Assembly: GCF_012221945.1 (NCBI RefSeq) | Contig: NZ_CP032549.1 | Coordinates: 1,054,001-1,118,000 of the forward strand | DNA length: 64,000 bases | Reading direction: 5' to 3' | From: Glutamicibacter mishrai | Lineage (GTDB): Bacteria > Actinomycetota > Actinomycetes > Actinomycetales > Micrococcaceae | In this document: positions 41,317 to 50,409 of the stretch, one piece after another | How positions within the stretch are numbered: the first letter of the stretch is position 1 | How the letters are laid out: every line of letters starts with the position of its first letter | Translations under genes and position numbers: made by a program | The notes under the pieces: generated by a model | Databases searched by the model: none | What the model was told of the DNA's origin: nothing | The model's input: only the letters and a program-made list of their open reading frames with translations

Positions 41317-42455
41317 TGCTCGTTCCGCCCTAAGTCGCGGGGACCCACACCCGGGTCTTCCAGTTGTTCAATGCTTGGCGTGATGCCTCGCGCGATCAGG
41401 CGCTTGACCGCCTTGGCCATCAACCCGCCGTCGACCATGCTGGCGGCAACCAGTGTGCCCGTCGCATCGAGGCCGAACACGGTTTGGATCTTGCCCCGTC
41501 GATTGCGGCGGATGACCGTGCTGGCGGACTTGCTGAAGTCTCCGACGGTTTCCACGTGCATTTCGTGGCGGTCAGTCCAGAACCATGGCACCGAGCGCTG
41601 CACCGGGGCGGCATTGACAATCGTGGCCGCTGCTTGGGCGGCATCTTCCATGGCCGCTTCCCAGTGCACGGCACGACGAGCGCCCTGCACCCGAGCAGCA
41701 TCGCCGATGGCGAGCACCTGGGGATGGCTGATCGAGCGTTGCTCTTCATCCACCACGATGCCGTCTTCTACGCTCAGTCCCATGGCCGAGGCCAAGGAGG
41801 TTTCCGGTTGTACGCCAATGGCGCTGACAATCAGTGCCGCTTCAACTCGTTCGCCATCAACCACCACGTGATCGGCTTCGAAGCTGGACACCGTTCCGGT
41901 GATGGTGCGGATGCCGCGTTGCGCGTGATCCGCATGCAATTGTTCGGCGAGCTCTTGGCCGAGCACCGCAGCCAGCGGCGATTCAGTGTTGGAGATCAGT
42001 GTGACCTGCGCGCCGAGCATGCTGGCGGTGGAGGCGAATTCCGCGCCGATCAGTCCAGCGCCAACCACCGCCACCTGCAGTCCGAACATCGATGCGTCCA
42101 GCACTTGAGCCAAGGCGGTGGCGTCGGCGGCGGTGTGCAGGGTGCGCGCGTGTTCGGCTCCGGGAACCTGCAAGAGATTTGGCGTAGTGCCGGTGGCCAG
42201 GACGACCCAGTCATCGGCCTCATCTGGCACTGCGAGGTCCTCGATCTCTTCCTGGATGAGGTTGATGCCGTGCTCGGCATACCATGCGACCGGGGCGAAG
42301 GGCTCGACCTGCAGGGATTTGCTCAGTGGCGGCCGGTCATAGGGCAGGCCTTGGGGGTCGCTGATGGTGATGGTTCCGGTGTAGTTCTGCCGCACCAGCT
42401 CCCTGGCGAGCGTGTAGCCCGCTACCCCGCCGCCGATGATATGTACGGATGGCAT
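41313..42455 (-). CDS. FAD/NAD(P)-dependent ferredoxin reductase
   Basis: A 380-residue pyridine nucleotide-disulphide oxidoreductase fold without the redox disulphide: FAD site IIGGGVAGYTLARELV at the N-terminus, PLSKSLQ after the first strand pair, and a second nucleotide site VAVVGAGLIGAEFAS near residues 128-142. VLAIGDAARV binds the flavin near residue 250. It follows the Rieske ferredoxin with no gap and is the reductase type used with aromatic-ring or P450 oxygenases. No oxygenase is in the neighbourhood. Confidence 0.88.
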   Translation of the reverse strand: MPSVHIIGGGVAGYTLARELVRQNYTGTITISDPQGLPYDRPPLSKSLQVEPFAPVAWYAEHGINLIQEEIEDLAVPDEADDWVVLATGTTPNLLQVPGAEHARTLHTAADATALAQVLDASMFGLQVAVVGAGLIGAEFASTASMLGAQVTLISNTESPLAAVLGQELAEQLHADHAQRGIRTITGTVSSFEADHVVVDGERVEAALIVSAIGVQPETSLASAMGLSVEDGIVVDEEQRSISHPQVLAIGDAARVQGARRAVHWEAAMEDAAQAAATIVNAAPVQRSVPWFWTDRHEMHVETVGDFSKSASTVIRRNRRGKIQTVFGLDATGTLVAASMVDGGLMAKAVKRLIARGITPSIEQLEDPGVGPRDLGRNEQ

Positions 42456-42773
42456 TTAGATGTCGAGTTCCAGGAAGCCGTCCACAACGTTCACGATGTA
42501 GGTGCGGGCATCCACGGTGGCTGGCATGCACTGGACGCGGCCGGTCTTCAAATCGAAGGTCGAGGAGTGGATAGGGCATTCGACCGAGCAGTCTTCAATC
42601 CAGCCGTCGGAGAGCGAGGCGACTTCATGGGTGCATTCATCCTGCAAGGCGTAGAAGTTGCCGTCTTCGGCGTGGAAGATCGCAATGTCTTCGGTAGCTC
42701 CGCTGTCCTTGGAATCGACTAGGAGCGATTCGCCTTCAGGGACTAGATCTACGGGACCGACACGATAGCTCAC
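42456..42773 (-). CDS. Rieske-type ferredoxin
   Basis: A 105-residue protein with one Rieske [2Fe-2S] domain: Cys47 and His49 in CTH and Cys66 and His69 in CPIH, all present. It would pass electrons from the FAD reductase encoded next to an unidentified oxidase or oxygenase. GTG at 42773 is chosen because AAAGGAG lies 5 nt ahead; an ATG at 42794 would read through that site and lacks its own. Confidence 0.9.
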   Translation of the reverse strand: MSYRVGPVDLVPEGESLLVDSKDSGATEDIAIFHAEDGNFYALQDECTHEVASLSDGWIEDCSVECPIHSSTFDLKTGRVQCMPATVDARTYIVNVVDGFLELDI

Positions 42774-42843
42774 GATGACTCCTTTGGTGCTCATTACTTA
42801 TGAACCTATCTTGTCACCTATTTATCTTCAGCACCTAGCTGGC

Positions 42844-42876
42844 GAACCGCCTCGTGACGCTTTTCGCGTCGGGTTC
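42844..42876 (-). terminator. possible terminator of the sugar kinase gene
   Basis: A two-part stem (GAACC 42844-42848 with GGTTC 42872-42876; GACGC 42856-42860 with GCGTC 42866-42870) begins at the kinase stop codon. Confidence 0.5.
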
Positions 42877-43795
42877 ACCGCCTGCAGCGGGAGATCAGTT
42901 CTTGAAGGGCATGGCCGGCGGGAAGCTGCGCCAAGAGCTGCACGCCATCAAGGCCGTTGCCGGTGACGGCTTGGACCTGCGCCCCGGAGTGCCGGGTGTG
43001 AAGTTCTTGGGTGAAGGACTCGCGGACATGCTGGCCTTCGAAGACACCACCGATCGCGGCGACCGGAACCGAGCCGCTGCTCTCCAGCCCCACCCGGCGC
43101 AGTGCCGTTGCGGCCGAGTCGGCTAGTTCCTTGCCTGCTCGTGCGCAGATTCTGGCGGCAATCTGGTCCGAATCTGCCAGCTCAGCGACACTGGCGGCGA
43201 AGGACGCCACCGTGGAAATGCGGTCCGGCAGCGCCTGGAGGTCGATATACGCTTCTGATAGATCGGGCCATCGTTCTTTGACCACGGCAGTGAGTGCGGT
43301 GTGCTCCCCGCGTCCGTCGTAGTCGCGCATGACGGCCATCAGGGCTTGCTGGCCAATCCAGTATCCACTGCCCGCATCTCCCATGATGTGCCCCCAGCCA
43401 TCGATTCTGGCTACCCGATTGGGCCCTACGCCGAGGGTGACCACTCCGGTTCCGGCCGCGACGACGGTTCCATGCTCATTGCCCAGCGCGCCGAGATAGC
43501 TGGTCACCGAGTCATGGGCCAGGGCCAGGTGGCGGAGGTCTGCTGAATCAATGAGCTCTGCGAGCCGGCCGGCATCGTGTTCTTCTTTGACAAGCCCGGT
43601 CGTTCCGACGGCGACAGTGTCGATCCGCGCAGGCGTCTCGGAGATGATCCGCTTGATCACGCGTGCCAGCTGCGGAAGGACGGCTTCGTCGGTTTGCACG
43701 CCCGGGAATTTCAGTTCCGTGCGCTCCCCGCCGCTTTCCAGGCGGACTTTGATGCCGCTCTGTCCACCGTCAACGGCCAATACTCCAACTGTCAT
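42875..43795 (-). CDS. BadF/BadG-type sugar kinase, N-acetylglucosamine kinase-like
   Basis: A 306-residue ASKHA-fold kinase. LAVDGGQSGIKVRLE at the N-terminus, AVGTTGLVKEE, AAGTGVVTLGVG and the GWGHIMGDAGSGYWIGQQAL motif (near residues 133-152) are typical of the BadF/NagK group that phosphorylates amino sugars such as GlcNAc. Nothing in the neighbourhood confirms the substrate. It is separated from the Rieske operon by a hairpin and so may be transcribed alone. Confidence 0.82.
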   Translation of the reverse strand: MTVGVLAVDGGQSGIKVRLESGGERTELKFPGVQTDEAVLPQLARVIKRIISETPARIDTVAVGTTGLVKEEHDAGRLAELIDSADLRHLALAHDSVTSYLGALGNEHGTVVAAGTGVVTLGVGPNRVARIDGWGHIMGDAGSGYWIGQQALMAVMRDYDGRGEHTALTAVVKERWPDLSEAYIDLQALPDRISTVASFAASVAELADSDQIAARICARAGKELADSAATALRRVGLESSGSVPVAAIGGVFEGQHVRESFTQELHTRHSGAQVQAVTGNGLDGVQLLAQLPAGHALQELISRCRR

Positions 43796-44374
43796 CTGCG
43801 TGCTCCTGTTTGTGCTTGGTTTTCAGATTACTGTGTGCCGGGTTCTTCGGGACCGCAATGCCCGTTAGACCTTGGAAATTGCTCTCAGAGCGGCCGGAGC
43901 AACTACGTGTTCGGTGAGTTCATCGAAGTTGTTCGCGCTAACAACTTCATCAGCCTGATAAAACCCTACAGTCATTATTCAAGGAATTAGGCAATGTCAT
44001 TATCGGTAGATCTAACACCACTCCCCTAGATCCCTTTTCAAATCTCCACCCTCATCAACCCTCGGCTTCCGGATGGATAACATCCATGGTTTCGGATAAT
44101 AAGTTACGCGTTTACAGTGGTCAGGATGAATCTGAAAATTTTTTCCACCACAAACACCTGGATAACCGGCATTCATTTCGCAAACCCGCAAAAGCTCTGG
44201 GGTTCTGCCGAGCGAAGATATGAAACAACTTTTTAGTACATGGATGAATATAAAAGATTTATTTGATAACTACTTCCGCTCGGCATAGTTGTACCGCTAC
44301 GCTCCATATCGGCACACCCCATTTCGCTTGATCACCGAATTTTGTGCGCCCAAAACCCAACAAGGAGAACTTCA
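43796..44374. other. AT-rich intergenic region upstream of the subtilase
   Basis: About 580 bp between the divergent kinase and protease genes, much richer in A and T than its surroundings. It contains ATGGAT-AAC-ATCCAT (near 44092) and the inverted repeat at 44206-44285. No coding sequence with a ribosome binding site was seen. Confidence 0.55.
44206..44285. repeat. inverted repeat bounding an AT-rich 62-bp core
   Basis: TGCCGAGCG (44206-44214) and its exact complement CGCTCGGCA (44277-44285) flank a core that is mostly A and T. The right arm ends 89 bp before the subtilase start. Confidence 0.55.
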
Positions 44375-46318
44375 ATGGCACGTTTTTCTACCCCGCTCTC
44401 TCGATCGATAGCCGCCTCAGCCGCGGTCATGATCGGACTAGCCGGACTCGGCACCGGCGCATTGCCCGCTTCGGCGGCGCCGGTGACAGTTCCGGCCGAA
44501 AAAACCACCCCTGCCCCGGCCAATGAGACCAGCGTCAAGATTGGTTCCGTGGAATCCGGCGAGTCCTACGACCAATTCATCGTCACCTACAAGGCGTCTA
44601 CCCAAAGCGCCGACAAATCAGGCCGCGCGAAAGCTTGGGGCAAGGCTGCCAAGGATGCCGGAGTCTCGGTCAAGGAGCTGAGGGCTATGGCCACCGGCGG
44701 CTACGTGGTCAAGGCAGACAAGAAACTCAAGGATGCAGGCGCACAGGAGTTCATGGCGGACATCGCCAAATCCGGACTCGTTGAAGCGGTAGAGCCTGAT
44801 GCCATCATGAAAATCTCCATGTCCCCCAACGACACCCGCTATGGCGAGCAGTGGGATTTCCACGGCACCAACGGCATGCGCCTTCCTTCGGCCTGGGACG
44901 TCGCGACCGGGTCCGGAAGCATCGTTGCCGTCTTGGACACCGGCATCACCTCGCATACGGATCTGAACTCAAACGTCATCTCCGGATATGACTTCGTCTC
45001 CAGCTCAACTTCTGCCCGTGACGGCAATGGCCGTGACGCCAACCCGCAGGACGAGGGCGACTGGTACGCCGCAGGTGAATGCGGAGACAGCTACTCGGGC
45101 AATTCGTCCTGGCACGGCACCCACGTAGCCGGCACCGTCGCTGCGGTCACCGGCAATTCCAGTGGCGTCGCCGGCGTGGCTCCCAACGCAAAGATCCAGC
45201 CGGTACGCGTCCTGGCCAAGTGCGGCGGCAGCCTCTCCGACATCGCCGACGCGATCGTCTGGGCCTCGGGTGGCAGCGTTCCGAACATCCCCGCCAACGC
45301 CACTCCAGCGGACACCATCAACATGTCGCTCGGTGGCGGCGGAGCCTGCGGCACCACCTACCAGGCAGCCATTGATGCGGCCGTTTCCCGCGGAACTTCG
45401 GTCGTCGTGGCAGCAGGCAACGAAAGCCAGAACGCCTCGAATTCGCGTCCTGCCAACTGCAACAACGTGATCACCGTGGCGGCCAGCAACCCATCCGGTG
45501 CGCCGTCGTACTACACCAACTACGGTTCAGCCATTGATGTCACTGCCCCTGGCGGAGATACCCGCTACGCAGGCCAGGGCATCCTCTCCACGATCAACAC
45601 CGGCACCACCACCCCATCCAGCCAGGGATACACCTTCTACCAGGGCACCTCGATGGCCACCCCGCACGTTGCAGGCATGGTCGCACTTATGAAATCAGTG
45701 AGCCCATCGATGACCCCGGCACAGGTCGAATCGGCACTGAAGAACGGCACCCGCCCAATGCCTGGCGGTTGCAGCATCGGCTGTGGCGCCGGTTTGGTTG
45801 ACGCCACCAAGATCATGACCGCTTTGGGCGGAACCACCCCGGAGCCGACTCCTGAGCCAAGCGGCAATCTGCTGAAGAACCCGGGCTTTGAAAACGGCGC
45901 CGAGTCATGGACCGCTAATCGTGCCGACACCTTCGAGACCGGCAGCGCAGCCCGCTCGGGCAACGGGCTGGCCGGGCTGAATGGCTGGGGCTACTCCAGC
46001 ACCTACACCCTGGATCAGAAGGTCACCATTCCTTCGAATGCCACTGCTGCACAGCTGAAGTTCTACCTTCGGGTGCTCACCAACGAGACTACTTCCTCGA
46101 CCCAGTACGACAAGCTGACCGTGCAGGTGCTTGATGGCTATGGCACCTACAACGTCGGTTCATGGTCCAACCTGGATGCGAATTCCTCGTATGAACAGCA
46201 GAGCATCGATCTGAACAACTACCGCGGCAAGACCGTGACCCTGCGTTTCAAGGGCGTAGAGGATAGCTCGCAGGCAACCACCTTCCGCATCGACGATACT
46301 TCGGTATCAACCAGCTGA
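44375..46318 (+). CDS. secreted subtilisin-like serine protease (S8)
   Basis: A 647-residue exported protease: signal peptide ending near residue 35 (LPASAAP), an inhibitor I9-type propeptide (about 60-145), and an S8 catalytic domain with Asp188 (VLDTGI), His247 (WHGTHVAG), oxyanion Asn349 (AAGNES) and Ser426 (GTSMATPHVAG). A TPEPTPEPS linker near 490 leads to a C-terminal beta-rich domain (NPGFENG start) that may bind substrate or cell wall. It probably digests extracellular protein. The ATG has AAGGAG 6 nt ahead. A dipeptide ABC operon lies 1 kb downstream on the other strand. Confidence 0.94.
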   Translation: MARFSTPLSRSIAASAAVMIGLAGLGTGALPASAAPVTVPAEKTTPAPANETSVKIGSVESGESYDQFIVTYKASTQSADKSGRAKAWGKAAKDAGVSVKELRAMATGGYVVKADKKLKDAGAQEFMADIAKSGLVEAVEPDAIMKISMSPNDTRYGEQWDFHGTNGMRLPSAWDVATGSGSIVAVLDTGITSHTDLNSNVISGYDFVSSSTSARDGNGRDANPQDEGDWYAAGECGDSYSGNSSWHGTHVAGTVAAVTGNSSGVAGVAPNAKIQPVRVLAKCGGSLSDIADAIVWASGGSVPNIPANATPADTINMSLGGGGACGTTYQAAIDAAVSRGTSVVVAAGNESQNASNSRPANCNNVITVAASNPSGAPSYYTNYGSAIDVTAPGGDTRYAGQGILSTINTGTTTPSSQGYTFYQGTSMATPHVAGMVALMKSVSPSMTPAQVESALKNGTRPMPGGCSIGCGAGLVDATKIMTALGGTTPEPTPEPSGNLLKNPGFENGAESWTANRADTFETGSAARSGNGLAGLNGWGYSSTYTLDQKVTIPSNATAAQLKFYLRVLTNETTSSTQYDKLTVQVLDGYGTYNVGSWSNLDANSSYEQQSIDLNNYRGKTVTLRFKGVEDSSQATTFRIDDTSVSTS

Positions 46319-46346
46319 TCTGTCCAGCAGACAGCCAAGCGCAAAA

Positions 46347-46378
46347 AAGGTGAAGCCGGCATTTGCCGGCTTCACCTT
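46347..46378. terminator. bidirectional terminator after the subtilase
   Basis: A 14-bp stem (46347-46360 with 46365-46378), ATTT loop and an A6 tract on the left that gives Ts to the minus strand. It serves both convergent genes. Confidence 0.85.
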
Positions 46379-46403
46379 CTTGAGTCAAGACTTCACTCCT
46401 TGG

Positions 46404-47201
46404 TTAGCCCAGGGTCCACGAACGCTTCGAGAGCCCGAACCAGAAACCATCAATGGCTGTTTTAGCTTCGATTCCGCCCGATGCGTAGGCCGCGCCGAGG
46501 GCTACGTACAGCGGTGCCCAATGCTCGGAACGCGGATGCGCTTCACGAGCGGCCGGAGCCTTGTGCAGGAAATCGAGGATGGAATCCACATCGCCGCGGG
46601 CCATGGCTTCCTCAGCCCAGTGGTCGAATTCGCTCGACGCTGTTGGCGGTGAAGCGTCGGCGCCGGCAGCGGGGTTGAACCAACGCAGGTTATGCGTGGT
46701 GAATCCCGAACCGACAATCAGCGTCCCGCGGTCGCGCAGCGATGCCAGGCTCTTGCCCAGTTCGAACAGGCCAGTGGGATCCAAGGTGGGCATGGACATC
46801 TGCACCACCGGGACATCGGCCTCCGGGAACATTTCCTTCAGCGGGACGTAGGCCCCGTGGTCCAGCCCGCGCGATTCGTCGCGTGCGACGTGGTGGCCGT
46901 GGGCTGCGGTCAGCCGCTCGACTTCATTGGCCAGTTCCGGTGCCAGCGGCGCGTCGTAGCGAACGTCGTAGTATTTCTGGTCGAATCCCCAGAAGTCATA
47001 AACCAGTTCGTTCTTCTCTTGCGTTGCGCTCAGCGTCACCGGAGCGTTTTCCCAGTGGGCCGAGATCATCAGGATGTCTTTGGGCTTCTCGAAAGAATCC
47101 GACCAACTAGCCAGCTCCCGGGTCCAGCGCTGATCGTCGGCCAGCGGCGGAGCGCCGTGGCTGAGGAAGAGGACCGGTGGTGCGCCTGTCTGCTGTGTCA
47201 T
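46404..47201 (-). CDS. class III extradiol dioxygenase, DODA type
   Basis: A 265-residue enzyme of the LigB/DODA fold. Metal and catalytic His residues are visible: His15 (SHGAPP), His49 (SAHWEN), His115 (LDHGAYVPL) and His227 (EHWAPL). Characterised relatives (E. coli YgiD) cleave the ring of DOPA, and others open catecholic substrates. The substrate here is unknown. It is a single gene convergent with the subtilase. Confidence 0.85.
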   Translation of the reverse strand: MTQQTGAPPVLFLSHGAPPLADDQRWTRELASWSDSFEKPKDILMISAHWENAPVTLSATQEKNELVYDFWGFDQKYYDVRYDAPLAPELANEVERLTAAHGHHVARDESRGLDHGAYVPLKEMFPEADVPVVQMSMPTLDPTGLFELGKSLASLRDRGTLIVGSGFTTHNLRWFNPAAGADASPPTASSEFDHWAEEAMARGDVDSILDFLHKAPAAREAHPRSEHWAPLYVALGAAYASGGIEAKTAIDGFWFGLSKRSWTLG

Positions 47202-47276
47202 GATTCCAAAGTAACAACAATTACTTGAAGCGTCAATGAAATTAGACGAGACGCACTCCGGCCCCCTGCTCCAGCC

Positions 47277-48356
47277 CTAGGCGCTCACCGCCAACCCGGC
47301 CTCGGCCGCCGATTGAACCGGGAAATGGCACTCGGCGATCTGCTGCTCTTCGCTCCGTGAAACTGACGGCATGCCCAGCGAGATCGTTCCATCAGCAGCA
47401 CGCACACGGCTATCGGGCCGCTCAACTGAACAAATCGGTTGCGCTTTCCAGCACCTGGTACGGAACCGGCAGCCCGAGGGCGGATCGAGCGGGGATGGTA
47501 GTTCACCTTGCAGGACAATGCGATTCTTCGGCCTCAAAGCAGGATCCAGCTTGGGCGAGGCCGACATCAACGACGCCGTGTACGGATGCAACGGCGATTC
47601 GAATACCTGCTCGGTGGAACCCGTTTCGATAATGCGCCCCAAATACATCACCGCAACGCGGTCGGTGACATGGCGAACGACCGAAAGATCATGGGAGATG
47701 AAAATATAGCTGACTCCCAGCTGCTGCTGGAGATCATTGAGCAGGTTCAGCACCTGCGCCTGCACCGACAGGTCCAAGGCAGATACCGGTTCATCCAAGA
47801 TGATCAGATCCGGCCCCAGGGACAGAGCCCGGGCAATGCCGATACGCTGGCGCTGCCCACCGGAAAATTCCTGTGGCGACTTATCCGCATCGGTAGCACG
47901 CAGCCCGACCAGCTCAAGCAGCTCCTTCAACCGCTGCTTCCGGGCGGCGGCCGTAGGGTACAGGTCCTTATGGGTCGCGAAGGGCTCGGTGATGATTTGC
48001 CCCGCGGTCATCCGCGCATTAAGCGAGGCGAACGGGTCTTGGAAGACCATCTGCACCCGGCGGCGCCAGGCGCGCAAGGACTTGCCCCGCAGCGCGAATG
48101 GATCTTGCCCGTCAAAGCGAACCGTTCCGCCATCGGGTTGTTCCAGCATCATCAGCGTCCGAGCCAAGGTGGACTTTCCGCAACCGGACTCCCCCACCAG
48201 CCCCAGGGTTTCGCCGCGCTTGACGCTCAGGTTGATCCCATCCAGGGCCTTCAGTTCGCGGGTCCCGGAGCTGCCCGAGGCCACGTGGAAGGTCTTGGCC
48301 AGATCCTGGACTTCGAGAACGGTGCGTTCAGGTTCGGTCTGTGTCTCGATACTCAT
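47277..48356 (-). CDS. dppF: dipeptide/oligopeptide ABC transporter ATPase
   Basis: A 359-residue ABC ATPase of the DppF/OppF type: Walker [10 protein letters not shown], signature FSGGQRQRIGIARAL, Walker B LIILDEPVSALD, switch His in FISHDLSV, and the C-terminal oligopeptide-transport motif with CRFRTRC-to-CH cysteines that in some homologues hold an iron-sulphur cluster. It is last of five transport genes, overlapping its neighbour by 1 bp (TGATG). Confidence 0.9.
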   Translation of the reverse strand: MSIETQTEPERTVLEVQDLAKTFHVASGSSGTRELKALDGINLSVKRGETLGLVGESGCGKSTLARTLMMLEQPDGGTVRFDGQDPFALRGKSLRAWRRRVQMVFQDPFASLNARMTAGQIITEPFATHKDLYPTAAARKQRLKELLELVGLRATDADKSPQEFSGGQRQRIGIARALSLGPDLIILDEPVSALDLSVQAQVLNLLNDLQQQLGVSYIFISHDLSVVRHVTDRVAVMYLGRIIETGSTEQVFESPLHPYTASLMSASPKLDPALRPKNRIVLQGELPSPLDPPSGCRFRTRCWKAQPICSVERPDSRVRAADGTISLGMPSVSRSEEQQIAECHFPVQSAAEAGLAVSA

Positions 48357-49417
48357 CAGTGCGCATCCTGTCCGTTAGCTGCTTCATCGTTGGACTGCAT
48401 CGTTGATACCTGCTCGGCGAAGTGGCAGGCGGAGCGCTGCCCGGGGCCGGTTTCACGCAATGCCGGGCGCTGTTCGCGGCAGATCGCCGAAGCCAGCGGG
48501 CAACGGTCCTGGTAGACGCACCCGGCAGGGATCTTGCTCAGCTCCGGCGGGCTGCCCGGAATAGAGGACAGCCCCTCGCCGCGTTGCGCATCGGCAGGCA
48601 CCGAGGACAAAAGCCCTTTGGTATACGGGTGCGTTGGCTGCGTGAACACCGTGTCAACGCTGCCCTGTTCCACCACGTTGCCGGCATACATCACGCACAC
48701 GTCGTCGGCTTCTTCGGCGACCACCGCCAAGTCGTGGGTAATGAGCACCACCGCCATCTGCTCCTCGCTGCGCAGGTTGCGCAGCAGCTGCATGATCTGG
48801 GCCTGCACCGTCACGTCGAGTGCCGTCGTGGGTTCATCGGCAATCAGCAATTTGGGGCTCAGCGCAACTGCCATCGCGATCAGGATGCGCTGGCGCATGC
48901 CGCCGGAGAATTGATGCGGGTAGGAGTTCACGCGGGTTTCCGGCTCCGGGATGCCCACGCGGCGCATCAGCTCGATGGCCTCGGACTTGGCCTGCTTCTT
49001 GCTCGCACCGCGATGGATCCTGAAGGCTTCGCCAAGCTGGGTGCCAATGGTGTACACCGGGTTCAAGGCCGCCAACGCATCCTGGAAAACAATGCCTAAG
49101 CCCTCGCCGGCCACCGCGCGACGCTGCTTGCCGTTCATGGAGAACAAGTCCCGCGAATCCAGGTAGGCCTTGCCGCCAGCAACGGAAGCCACCGGATCGA
49201 GGAGCCCGGCAATGGCCTTGGCCGTCATGGATTTCCCGCAACCGGATTCACCCAGCAAGGCCAGGGTCTTGCCACGGCGAGCGCTGAACCCGACGTTGCT
49301 GACCACGCGCACGGTCCCCTTCGGTGTGCGGATATCTACATCCAAGCCTTGGACCTGCAGCACCGCTTCATCCTGCGGCTGCTTGTTGGACACTGGTTCT
49401 AGCATTTCGGTCATCAT
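48356..49417 (-). CDS. dppD: dipeptide/oligopeptide ABC transporter ATPase
   Basis: A 353-residue partner ATPase: Walker [10 protein letters not shown] (the usual Thr is Met here), signature [19 protein letters not shown], Walker [13 protein letters not shown] and ITHDLAVV. The C-terminus carries CVYQDRC and further Cys residues as in DppD. It forms a heterodimer with DppF. It overlaps both neighbours by 1 bp. Confidence 0.9.
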   Translation of the reverse strand: MMTEMLEPVSNKQPQDEAVLQVQGLDVDIRTPKGTVRVVSNVGFSARRGKTLALLGESGCGKSMTAKAIAGLLDPVASVAGGKAYLDSRDLFSMNGKQRRAVAGEGLGIVFQDALAALNPVYTIGTQLGEAFRIHRGASKKQAKSEAIELMRRVGIPEPETRVNSYPHQFSGGMRQRILIAMAVALSPKLLIADEPTTALDVTVQAQIMQLLRNLRSEEQMAVVLITHDLAVVAEEADDVCVMYAGNVVEQGSVDTVFTQPTHPYTKGLLSSVPADAQRGEGLSSIPGSPPELSKIPAGCVYQDRCPLASAICREQRPALRETGPGQRSACHFAEQVSTMQSNDEAANGQDAH

Positions 49418-50409
49418 CAGTCATTGCCTTTCTTGGCCTGCATTTTGGCCGCCTGGCGGGTGGCTTTCTCAAAGGCCTTGGTGCTCTTGCGATCCAGTTC
49501 CAGCCGCCAGCGCTGGGCAGGGTCGGTGGCGATGCGCATCCAGGCGGCCAGCACATTGGCAGCCACCGCGGTCAGCACGATGGCAAGGCCCGGAAGGATG
49601 GACAGCCACCATGCGGTCTGCAGGTATTGGCGTCCCTGCGCCACCATCAGGCCCCAGGAAACATCCGGCGGCTGGATGCCGATACCGAGGAAGGACAGCG
49701 AGGATTCGGCGAGCATGACAAAGCAGAATTCCAGCGTGGCCAGGGTCAGCAGGGTTGGCGTGACCACCGGGATCACGTGGCGCAGGATGATCGCGTTGGG
49801 CTTGGTGCCGAAGGTGCGTGCGGCATCGACAAAGGTGCGCGACTGCAGTTCTGCGGATTCAGCCCTGGCGGTACGCAGGTAGATGGGGATGCGGGTAATC
49901 GCCAGGATCAGCACGATATTCGCGGCCGAAGGGCTGAAGACGAAGAGCACCACCACTGCCAGAAGCAGCGACGGGAAGGACATGATGATGTCGGCGATGC
50001 GCATCGATACCGCTTCGCGCCGGCCCCGGTGGTATCCGGCCCAGACGCCCCACAGCGAGCCGACGATCAAAGCCACCAGCACCGCAGGCACAGCAACCAA
50101 GAGGGTGGTCTGGGTGGCGACCACCATGCGGGCGAGCATCGAGCGTCCGAGTGAATCGGAGCCCAGGATGTACAGCCAGCCATTGGCTGGATCGAAGGGC
50201 GCCTTGTTCATGAACATCAGATTTTGCGCTGTCGCGCGCTCGCCCATCACCGCCGGACCGAAGATCGCGGTCAGTACCACCAGCACCAGGAAGACAGCGG
50301 CCACGGTGGCGAAGCGGTCACGCAGCAACATCGTGAACATCGAGACCCGGCCGTCTTTGCCTTTTGCGGCTTTGGCCGCTGACGCGGCCTGTTCAAGTGA
50401 TGCCATCAC
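49417..50409 (-). CDS. dppC: dipeptide/oligopeptide ABC transporter permease
   Basis: A 330-residue permease with the DppC arrangement: first helix near residue 32, then a periplasmic loop and LGSDSLGRSMLARMVVATQTTLL, and the EAA-type loop ESAELQSRTFVDAARTFGTKPNAIILRHVIP that contacts the ATPases. The C-terminus is long and basic (KSTKAFEKATRQAAKMQAKK). Overlaps dppB by 1 bp. Confidence 0.9.
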   Translation of the reverse strand: MMASLEQAASAAKAAKGKDGRVSMFTMLLRDRFATVAAVFLVLVVLTAIFGPAVMGERATAQNLMFMNKAPFDPANGWLYILGSDSLGRSMLARMVVATQTTLLVAVPAVLVALIVGSLWGVWAGYHRGRREAVSMRIADIIMSFPSLLLAVVVLFVFSPSAANIVLILAITRIPIYLRTARAESAELQSRTFVDAARTFGTKPNAIILRHVIPVVTPTLLTLATLEFCFVMLAESSLSFLGIGIQPPDVSWGLMVAQGRQYLQTAWWLSILPGLAIVLTAVAANVLAAWMRIATDPAQRWRLELDRKSTKAFEKATRQAAKMQAKKGND

